A DNA stretch of 64,000 nucleotides, taken from positions 20,340,501 to 20,404,500 of the forward strand of contig JALDNG010000005.1 in assembly GCA_024349245.1 (NCBI GenBank), given 5' to 3'. Source of the DNA: Neodontobutis hainanensis (Eukaryota; Chordata; Actinopteri; Gobiiformes; Odontobutidae). Positions 22,713 to 31,377 of the stretch are shown here, piece by piece. Every line of letters starts with the position of its first letter. The stretch's first letter is position 1. The notes under the pieces are model-generated. The model was not told where the DNA came from and did not search any database. It was given only the letters and a program-made list of their open reading frames with translations. The position numbers were made by a program, and so were the translations under genes.

Positions 22713-23588
22713 AAGGTACATTACAGAGGTTTTGCTGGTTGAAATAAAAAATGTCTAACCCATAAATGCATCAGTAACAGCCTAATATGCAGAATGAGCT
22801 TGAATGAGTCTAAATTTACCCCGATTGCCTCTGGAAGCCTGTGCAATCAATTAAATGATAAACGTTTTGGGATCAAAACTCCTGCGCTGTTTCAACGGAC
22901 GTAATGACGCATGCTCGTTCACCTGGTTCTCACTTCCTGATTTGCCATAAGTAAACTAAGCAATGCTAGCGGAAAAGTTGAAAATGAATCCTGTGAACAC
23001 AGGGAAGAGACAGGCCTCCTGAGCCCTCAAAACTGGCAGATTAATCTTTGTTCGTGCTCATACAATCAATCAATCAACCAAATATACTTTATTGTCCCCA
23101 AAGGGAAATTTTTCTTAGATGCAGTGCCACAACAACAATAGAACATACAATAAACAGACACATAAAAAAAGTACATATGCAAATGTACAACACAACATAC
23201 ATACAGCATCAGTACTGTAACCATACGTAATCTGTGCAAATACCGCATATCAAATAAATAATTGCAACTGGCTCTAAGCAAGGACATTTTAAATAAGTAA
23301 TAATAAAAGACCAACACAAAGAACAGATCAGAATGTGCAGAAATTTAAATTTAAGTAAATCAGCGGGTCTCCTTGTTAAGCAGAGGAATGGATGTAGGAA
23401 TAAAAGAGAGCTTCAGTCAGTTAGTCTTCAATCTGTAAGATCTGTACCTTATACCTGAGGAAAGAAGCTCATACTAGACTCATACAAGCATGCGCACAGT
23501 GAACACGCAAAACACTGGCTGCAGTACCACTAACGCCAGAGGTGGCACACTTGTACAAAAACTCTAAATCTTCCGTAATGCACCTTTA
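22713..23588. mobile_element. Putative non-autonomous DNA transposon with ~21-bp inverted ends
   Basis: The left end reads AAGGTACATTACAGAGGTTTT. The right end, reverse-complemented, reads AAAGGTGCATTACGGAAGAT, matching with a few changes. No transposase is visible. The interior carries a minus-strand LINE tail at about 23063-23480. The superfamily and target duplication could not be read. Confidence 0.4.
23063..23480 (-). mobile_element. Rex1-like LINE 3' end
   Basis: The block begins on the plus strand with CAATCAATCAATCAA and CTTTATTGTCCCCAAAGGGA, the reverse of the 3' end typical of fish Rex1/Babar-type LINEs. It continues into degenerate antisense RT-end sequence. No open frame survives. 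Confidence 0.55.
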
Positions 23589-23994
23589 AGTAGAAGTTTC
23601 TACGTAAGAAGCTTCTTAAACATTGTTTTAAAAGTAATCAGAGAGACCGGTTCTCAAACATGCACTACACTTTAAAGCTGATTCCAGTTTGAGGGGACCA
23701 AGGGAGAGAACCAGTGGATAAATGTGCCATTGTATTTATGACCATATAAATGTTGACTGAAATGCCAATAATCACTTGGATGAGTTAACATACCTTTACC
23801 TAAAGTTATTCACTCCTGGACATACGTATACAGTATATGGCTTAGCTGAAGTAAAGTTGGACGCAGTTGGACTAAGGCCAATTCTACCCCTTAGCCCTTA
23901 TTTTGCACATTCACAAGAAGTGGCGTCCCAATACTCATTTGTAGGGGTATACGCCCCACCAAACAAACACCACACTTGAAACAATGACCAGCAT

Positions 23995-24068
23995 GAATTA
24001 CATTTAACACCTCTCTCACAGCCGTGGTACCGGCACTGTGGCAGTGAGAGAGGTGTAAAATGTAACTC
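23995..24068. repeat. Long hairpin-forming inverted repeat
   Basis: Arms 23998-24019 and 24044-24065 are 22 bp with one mismatch (left TTACATTTAACACCTCTCTC, then AC). They extend outward to about 27 bp with two mismatches. The 24-nt loop includes GCCGTGGTACCGGC. This may be a MITE remnant or a transcribed hairpin. Confidence 0.8.
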
Positions 24069-24329
24069 ATTTTGACAAAAAAATTATTAAATTAGGACTG
24101 TTTTATGTTCATTTAATCTTTAACTTATATATGATTAGTTTTCCCCCCGGAAAATTTCAGATTAATGCCTGTTTGCTCACATTAGAGTCACATCGGCAAG
24201 TCATCTATTTATACCTTTGTGTATTTATTCAGTGCATCTGAGGATTGTATCCCATTTTGTTGTTCAATGTACAATGACAAAAAAGATATTCTAGTCTCGT
24301 ATTTGCAGAACATTTTGTTTGCTAATGTA

Positions 24330-25010
24330 TAACTTCTGTCAGCTTGACCATGCAGCCTTTTTTCTTTAAGTGCCGCCTTATTGTGCTTCTTGAAACAGCC
24401 ACATGACTTTTTTTCAGCAAGTCTTGTATTTCAGCTATTATTATTTAGTTATTTGTGTTTTTTTCTTTGCATCCTGAACAATTTTCCTGGCAGTTGTGGC
24501 TGAAATTGTTGTTGGGCTACCTGGTCGTGGTTTGGTTTCAACAGAATCCCTCATTTTCAATTTCTTTATTACAGTTTGAACACTGCTGATTGACATTCTC
24601 AATTCCTTGGGTATCTTTTTATAACTCTTTCCTGTTTTATATAGTTCAATTATGTTTTCCAGCCGATTCTTTGACAATTATTTAGCTTTTTCCATGACTC
24701 AGAATACAGAAACATCACTTCAGCACTGGATGAAGGATGCAAGGGTCTGTCAGGAGCACAGAAACACACTGACCTTTTAAACACACACTGATTACAAGCA
24801 AACAGATCACAGGTGAGGATGGTTACCTTTAGTAGCCATTCAAACCTGTTTGTGTCAACCTGTGCATGTTATCAGGCCAGAATCACCAGGGTTTATAAAA
24901 TTTGGATTAGGGTCATTTGTGTAGTTTCTATTGTCATTATGATTTAAAAAGAGTTAACACAGTTGTTTGACAATAAATGGTTTTACCCAACCACTGACTA
25001 TGAGTGAAAT
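24330..25010 (-). pseudogene. Tc1-like transposase N-terminus and terminal region
   Basis: The minus strand starts MEKAK then a stop, then LSKNRLENIIELYKTGKSYK, SISSVQTVIKKLKMRD and RPGSPTTIS. This matches the paired-like DNA-binding HTH of Tc1/mariner transposases. After another frame change it reads AEIQDLLKKSHVAVSRSTIR and stops being recognisable near 24330. The DDE catalytic domain is absent. The part upstream of the start (24700-25010) ends in TTGTTTGACAATAAATGG and CACTGACTATGAGTGAA; a similar end is seen at 55365-55420, so it is likely the terminal inverted repeat region. Confidence 0.68.
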
Positions 25011-25129
25011 ATATATTTAGTTTTTTCATTATCATTCCTATTCTCTAAAAACTGGCAAAAAAACCCCACAAATTTAGCCAACTTGATAATTGGCTTAGGG
25101 GGTTAAAGTAGTAGCAGTATGTACAGTAT

Positions 25130-25540
25130 GTATGACATGTGGGGTCCCCCAGGTGATCAGTGTTGGGGCCAGAGCTATTTATCAGGTTCAACAGTAATAA
25201 ATTGTCATTAAATATAACAAAAACAAAAATGATAATATTTGGAAAACATAGAAAAGATAAACAAACAGAGATAAAAATTGACAAAGTAAAACAGAAGAGT
25301 AAATGAGCATACATTTCTGGGAGTGATCCTCAGTCACAACTTAAGTTGGAAACCATAAGTAGCTAATATTTGTTCAAAAATGGGTAGGTGTTGACATGTA
25401 CTAAATCAGAAAGCTCTCTCCATCTTATATTGTTCTCTCAGCCTACCGGATATTAATTACTAAAGTCTGGAGAAATACCTTCAAGAGCCATTTAGAGACA
25501 TTATATAGACTCCAGAAAAAAGCCATCAGAACATTGCAAA
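25130..25540 (+). pseudogene. LINE reverse transcriptase thumb remnant
   Basis: The plus strand reads NKLSLNITKTKMIIFGKHRK and DKQTEIKIDKV, then with frame changes YISGSDPQSQLKLET and (R)KKPSEHCKK. The pattern resembles the post-catalytic thumb of fish non-LTR retrotransposons. It is broken by stops and frame changes and ends in an A run (25538-25550) and (TA)n. Confidence 0.5.
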
Positions 25541-25541
25541 A

Positions 25542-25550
<9 letters not shown>

Positions 25551-25579
<29 letters not shown>
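25551..25579. repeat. (TA)n microsatellite
   Basis: About 29 bp of TA preceded by an A13 run, at the broken end of the LINE fragment. Confidence 0.95.
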
Positions 25580-25583
<4 letters not shown>

Positions 25584-25855
25584 CAAATATCTTTAAAAAA
25601 ATGCTGATGGGTAATAAAAATAATACTACGAGTAGTATAATTAATAATTAAATTGAAGTGAAATAATGAATATGTAATTAAAATGAATATTATTAAAATA
25701 ATAATAAAAAAATGATCTAAAGATATTTAAATAATAAAAAGTATAGATTTTGTCTTTTGTTTGTGAATCATTGTGGTTGTTTTGTGTTTTATATTTTCTT
25801 GTTTTATTGTATCATATTGTGTTTTAAATGTTAAAAAGGGTAGGCATAAATGAGT

Positions 25856-26105
25856 CTTGACTTTGGCGTACAAGACAAGACAAGACATTTATTTTTGTAT
25901 AGCCCAATATCACAACAACAGCCGCCTCAAAGGGCTTAACAGACTGCACTAGACAACATCCCCTGTCCTTAGACCCTCCATCAGGGTGAGGAAAAACTCC
26001 AAAAAAAACCCAGCCGGGAAAAAAGAGAAATCTCAGGGAGAACCACAGAAGGAGGGATCCACTCCCAGGACGGACAGGCCGTGCAAGAATATGTCCAGCA
26101 CAGTT
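25856..26105 (-). repeat. Interspersed repeat, copy 1 of 2
   Basis: The text has CAAGACAAGACATTTATTTT at the left, then ACATCCCCTGTCCTTAGACC, then GAAGGAGGGATCCACTCCC. The block ACATCCCCTGTCCTTAGACC through CAGGAC.GACAGGC is repeated at 55885-56035. The T-rich left end suggests a retroposon lying on the minus strand. The family was not determined. Confidence 0.55.
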
Positions 26106-26740
26106 GAAGAAAAAATACATAAAAACAAAACATATACACAAAAAACATTTATGTTGACAGCGTCCACCTTTTTTCTTGGGTTTATTTTTGGGAAGAAAAA
26201 ATACTGTATTCTTTTATTTCTTTATTGACTGAAAAAGAACTAATAATAATAATAATCTCACCTAGAGCACCAATAATAATAGCATATATATAATTACATC
26301 AGCGTACCTACTTTAGACCATAGTATAAGGGCAGGCAGGCAGTTTTAATCATTTTAAACATTTGTCACAATTTTCTTGATTTGGAAAAAATATAAATTCC
26401 TGCTCTAAAGTTAAAGGGCTGCTGTCGCTTTTCACAAGATGATAAAGACTATGCTGTCCAAGTAGCCTAGTTTTAGAATTTAACACACAAAAAAAAAATA
26501 CTTAGGGTTACCTACCCTCTAACGCTTACAAAAACGAAACATACCTCTAAGTCTGCATGCTCCCTGTGTTACAGTGGCCCCTGTGATTGCCCAGTAATCA
26601 CATCTCAAGCCTAGTTTTCTCCCAATTAGTTCCCAGTGCAGCGGAAATAGGGTCAACCACCCATGACCCCAAAACAGGATAATGTTATGTAGGGTGATGT
26701 CTTTGTAGAATTGATCCAGTAAGTCAGTTCAGACCATCTA
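26106..26740. other. Unassigned AT-rich stretch
   Basis: No gene was seen. A short (AAT)n run lies at 26241-26256. Confidence 0.35.
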
Positions 26741-27250
26741 CATCACATGTGTCAAACATAAGGCCCATAGCAATTATTTCTGGTCCGCAAGATGATTTCT
26801 GTTATTAATGGCCCACTGAAAAATATCGCCCCGTTCAAACCACAAGCCCCATATACGATAATGCAACCGTAAATTAAAACAAGTGCACTATCACAGAAAT
26901 GTGACAATGAATTTTGGACAAAAAACATGGGAATGCAGAAGCAACAGACTGGCGTTAAAATAGAGTCTGAAGTCACAGCAGGGTCTCTGTCACTAATTTC
27001 TGAGAGTGAGGCTGCATTGAGTCTTGTTCTATTGTGACAGTGGTTGGAAGTAGCAAATGATGTACCATTGATGTGAGACAGAAGTATGGATAAGTACAAA
27101 AAGCTGTATCAAAGCAGAAGCTGCAGAGTCACAGCAGAGCCTAGGACTGTTACTAATGTCTGAGAGTGAAGCTGCTGTGAGGCTTGTTCTATTGTGATGG
27201 AGGATGGAAGAAGCTTTAGAAATGCTGTAGGGCTACCATTAATGTTGTCA
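26741..27250. repeat. Dispersed DNA-transposon-like sequence with an internal tandem duplication
   Basis: The beginning (ATGTGTCAAACATAAGGCCC) resembles the ends of some vertebrate hAT-type elements. Inside, an ~88-bp segment at 26964-27050 recurs at 27121-27210 with the shared blocks GAGAGTGA.GCTGC and CTTGTTCTATTGTGA. No transposase was read here, but hAT coding remnants start at about 28440. Confidence 0.35.
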
Positions 27251-28430
27251 AGTGTCAACTGAGCCTTAGCGATAGCTCATGTCTGTCCAGAGAGGTCTGT
27301 CTGAATTTGAATATGGTTTCAGAAAAGGTGTTTGCAGTTCCCTTCGGCACAGCCTGCTTCTTTATGCAAAAAATAAAGAACAAACTCTTTGCTAAACTTG
27401 TGCTGAAACTGGTTATAACCATCTCAACACTGTCCAGCATAGGACAGAAATACATAAAGACTAAAAAGCAAGAGCTTAGCGGCTGTGTGTGCCTCAAGGT
27501 TGAAGGAAAGATGTATGCAACATGCTGTTATAAGCTGATTGTGAGTGTCATGCAGGGCCGGGACAATGAAGGAAGAAGCCCAGGGGACAACAACCAAAGT
27601 TGCGGCCCCACTAACACAAACTGAATTACTAATGTAAATACAATATAAATATTCACAGTAGGTATTGTTCAACTTACAGCGATTTTAAAGTACAAATGGG
27701 CAACTACTTAAAAGCACATACTAATACTACTACTTCTACTACAACATTTGAGGCAAGAGAAAAGTATTAAAAATAAGAATCTCAATAATAAATATGTGTT
27801 AATGGGTCGTAATGTTTTCTGTTTGTAAGTTAAATGTCTCTGTCATCTTTAAAAAATGTAAAAATTAGTGTTTGTGACTGGAGAAAAAGCCCAGACTCAT
27901 TCGGAAAAGGTCTAATTTTTCTGTTTATGGCGGCAGAAGTAAATGCATCAGCACTGAATCATGGCTGTAATGCATCATCCTTCGGTGATGAGAAGAACAA
28001 ATGGCCACTTTGTCTCACAAGGCCCCTGTGTGCTGTCCTCAGACGAGTCTTCTTACATTTCCCAACATGAGCGACCTTGACCCCTCAGTGCAGTATGTGA
28101 GTCATCACTGGAACGTCACTCTGGGAGATTTGTTGATGGATCAGACCGGTCACTGTCGGCAGGATGTCCCGCTTCACACAACTCCCTATTGCCTCCAGAT
28201 TCACATGTGACACAATTCTACAAATGTATATGAGACAATACATTATAGTATATAGTCTATGCATTATAGTATATATTAGAATACCTAACACAAATACAAA
28301 TATATACAAATAATATAAATATATACAGTACCAATTCAATCATTATGAACAAAAAAACAAAGAATTATTTGCACAAAATAATAATAATTCTAAATTAAAA
28401 AATGCATAATTAAAAATAAATAAATAAGTA
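27251..28430. other. Unassigned stretch
   Basis: Short open frames (for example plus 27307-27624, 27834-28070 and 28001-28210) show no recognised motif. A (CTA)n-like patch lies at 27720-27745. Confidence 0.3.
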
Positions 28431-28439
28431 TAGGGAGTA

Positions 28440-29050
28440 TTAGAAATTCCATCTATTGCAGCCAAACAAATTCAATGAAGGACCCAAAAACATCTACCCT
28501 GAACATACTGCTGGGCAATTTCTTGTTTGTTCAATCTGTTGAGCCTCTCGTTGTGATTTTGGCACAACACAGTCTTTTTTGTGTCATAGTTGATCGCAAA
28601 AAGGTTTTTAATCTGTGTAACCCACTAAAGCTACATTCTGCCACTATCAACAATCTTACTAATGTCTCTACCTGGTCAAATAGGCCATGGATTTTGTGAG
28701 GCATTTCTCTCAAAGCATGTTCATCTGCAATTGTGCTAAGCTTGTACTGTTTTTAAACATGGCTAATAGGACTTTCAAGTCTTTCTCATTCAGTTCAGGA
28801 TATTTTCAGGAGAGTGTTTTCCAGTGCTTTTAATGTTTGAATGCCTGGTTGCAAAAATGTTTTAGGAATTTGTGCATCTACTGCGTCAAGAATACGGTAG
28901 AACTCTATTTTGTAAAAATCAACATCTGATACAGGTATGTATGCAGAAGCCTGCCCAGAACATCTCTTAATGGGCATATGTGTGCAGGGTAAGACAATGG
29001 GCTCTCGAGACAGATTGTCAAACCTGTCTCCTGCCTCCTTAAACATTTAT
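28440..29050 (-). pseudogene. hAT-family transposase C-terminus remnant (ZMYM1-like type)
   Basis: The minus strand reads SYEP-like text then PIKRCSGQASAYIPVSDVDF and YKIEFYRILDAVDAQI (29000-28870). After stops and frame changes it reads LLIVAECSFSGLHRLKTFLR, STMTQKRLC, then ERLNRLNKQEIAQQYV. The S-F-S-x-L-x-R-L-K-T-x-L-R-x-T-M block is the C-terminal dimerisation (HATC) region of hAT transposases and of hAT-derived ZMYM1/P52rIPK-like proteins. Many stops show it is dead. The zinc finger and most of the catalytic region are not visible. Confidence 0.65.
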
Positions 29051-29582
29051 TTTAGATCTCAAGCTATCTTCGACAAGAGAGACTGCAGAAAGCATGCATG
29101 TGCGTTTTTCTGGACAGATGTGTTCAGAATCTCTATCGTTGTGTGTGTAACACTGGTTTCCGGTCCTCATGACAGACGCTCCAGACAGGTGAAGTTTCAA
29201 TATTGTTGTGAAAGCATACAATTGTAAAACCAGATGTATAATACTATTATACAGACATTTGAAATAAAGAGAAAAATATAGTGAAAACATCTTGGTGCAT
29301 TACCAACACAAAAAATGCATGTTAAACGTATTTGTTTTGTAACATATCTTAGCTTTTATTTAAAACATTCAGAGCAAAATAGATTATTTTCCATGTGCGC
29401 TTGGTGTGTAACCATTTTGACAGAGAGTACATGCTTCCATCAGAGTGAAGGGAGTACGTCTGAAAGGGGAGTGCATCAGCTACACCTTACTCTGTGATTA
29501 CGGCTGTGATCCAACCTGCTCGTCCCCGAGTCCTGGAGACGTACAGGCCCTGGAGTGATGGAAGGCTGCAGCACATCACCTT

Positions 29583-29760
29583 AATAATAATAATAATCTT
29601 TTTATAATAATCTTTTTATACAGCGCTTTTCCACCTACTGTAGTAGGCACTCAAAGCGCTTTATATACCTTAAGCTATTTACCTGTGTTACAGAACTTCA
29701 CTGGAGGCAATGTAGGTTGTGTCTTGCCCAAGGATACAACGACAGTATGTGGGGGAGAGC
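29583..29760 (-). mobile_element. SINE body with AAGCGCTTTGAGTGCC-type tail
   Basis: On the minus strand it reads ACTGTCGTTGTATCCTTGGG, CAAGACACAACC, GCCTCCAGTG, then GCGCTTTGAGTGCC, GGTGGAAAAGCGCT and an (ATT)n tail. The body matches the tRNA-headed SINEs at 40690, 55165 and 60540 but the tail differs. The tRNA head is missing; the copy abuts LINE sequence at about 29760. Confidence 0.6.
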
Positions 29761-30600
29761 GGGATGTTATGCACACAATGCGCTGCAGTCTTTGTCTGTC
29801 CCTGGCTGTGGCTCCAGCGTACCACACTGTGATGGAGGAGGTGAGGATGGACTCAATGATGGACGTGTAGAACTGCACACAACTCAACTGCACTGGCAGC
29901 CTGGCTTTCCACAGCTGCCACAGGAAGTACATCCTCTGCTGGGCCTTCTTGATGAGGGAGCTGATGGTGGGCTCCCACTTGAGGTCCTGAGTGATGATGG
30001 TACCAAGGAAGTGGAAGTCTACGGTGGTGATGGAAAGGTCTGTTTTAACAGTGATCACGTTAAGCTACACACTAGGCTTTTACAAACAAACAAATTAAGA
30101 GTGAGTAGAACTTAATTTACAGTACAATTTTGGGAGTTTAAATTAAACAGCAGTGGCAAATTTCAACATTCTGACAACCATGGCTTCTGCTGGGGCTCAG
30201 AGCATATTCCAGGAGCAATCCCCCAACACAGGCTCACAGTCGCTACGGCATGCACACCGAGAGAAGGGAGACAGAGAGACGGTGGTGGTGCGTTCGAAAG
30301 GCACACCCAGGTGGTAATTTACACTACTCTTAACCCTGGTTACATATATTTATTAAACTACAGTTGTTGTTTAGACCTGTAATGAAATAATTGCTACATT
30401 TTACTTCAGTCTTCATTGCTTCATATATTTGTGTTGACATCTGTCTATTGTATAATTTATTTAATCCTGGTGTAGGTTCCCGGGGAGTCCAGATGCTGCA
30501 GAAAGTGGTGGGCCATGTTGATGGCGTTGTCTACAGATCATTTGGATCTGTAGGCAAACTTCTTGCGGGAACGGGAAGGATGAGGTGATGGACTTGAGAT
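29761..30600 (-). pseudogene. LINE RT remnant (CR1/Rex1/L2 group), split
   Basis: The minus strand near 30600-30470 reads KFAYRSK then a stop, then SVDNAINMAHHFLQHLDSPG, an early RT motif region. At 30058-29765 it reads VDFHFLGTIITQDLKWEPTI, KKAQQRMYFLWQLWKARLP, FYTSIIESILTSSITVWYAG and DRQRLQRIV, the RT thumb. The palm with the catalytic motif is missing and the middle is occupied by a separate 350-bp repeat. Confidence 0.65.
30046..30372 (+). repeat. 350-bp interspersed repeat, copy 1 of 2
   Basis: The block runs from TTTTAACAGTGATCA to about CTGGTTACATATAT. It is found again on the same strand at 34512-34850, sharing GGGAGTTTAA, GCTTCTGCTGGGGCTCAGAG and GGCATGCACACC. It lies inside an antisense LINE, so it is a later insertion or a recombination product. 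The class is unknown. Confidence 0.65.
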
Positions 30601-30614
30601 ATTTCGTGGTTAGA

Positions 30615-31138
30615 ATCCTATCTGTGTGATAGGTCTCATTTTGTGCCACATGGCTCTGTGCTTGGTCCCATACTATTTTCTGTATATGTTACACCATTGG
30701 GATAAATCATCAGAAGTTATGGAGTGAACTTCCACTGTTATGCCGATCATCTATTTGACCCCACACTATCTCTGCAGCAGCACATTAGTGAGGTCACTAA
30801 ACAGGGCTTTTTTCACTTCAGGAATATCTCAAAAAAATTGCTTCTGCCTTTCTTATCTGATGCTGAAATTCTCATTCATGCATTTGTCACATCCAGGCTG
30901 GACTACTGCAATGCGTTATTCTCTGGACTGCCGAGGAAAAGTACTCACAGACTATTAATGATCCAAAATACAACACAGACTTTTAAATAAAACTTAGGAA
31001 GTTTGGTCACATTACTCTGGTCCTGGCTTCATTACACTGGCTTCCTATTCATGTTAGAGCTGATTTGCAAAGTTCTCCTGTTAATATATAAAATCCTTTG
31101 TGGAAGCGCGCCCTCTTACCTATCTCACCTCATCACCG

Positions 31139-31181
<43 letters not shown>

Positions 31182-31376
31182 AGCTTGTACCCTTCGCTCT
31201 CATGACACTGGCCTCCTTCAACTTTCTCGAATTTAAAAAACAGAGCCTTCTCTTTTAGAGCCCCCTTTTATGGTATAGACTCCCAGTAGAAGTGCGGCAA
31301 GTTGATTCTGTTGAGGCTTTCAAACTCAAACTCAAGACATACTTATTTCACCAAACGTATGGAGACTGATTGATCA
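30615..31376 (+). pseudogene. L2-type LINE RT remnant
   Basis: The plus strand has GSVLGPILFSVYV-like text, NFHCYAD (start of the catalytic YADD region, broken by a deletion), then LSLQQHISEVTKQGFFHFRN, LPFLSDAEILIHAFVTSRLD and YCNALFSGLPRKSTHRL, a classic L2 thumb. Further on are VRADLQ-like and KILCGSAPSYLSHLITGY, then a (TA)n insertion, then a C-terminal FKLKLKTYLFHQTYGD and stop. The 29-bp minisatellite starts immediately after. Confidence 0.7.
31141..31179. repeat. (TA)n microsatellite inside L2 remnant
   Basis: About 39 bp of uninterrupted TA splits the L2 coding remnant at LITGY. Confidence 0.95.
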
Positions 31377-31377
31377 T

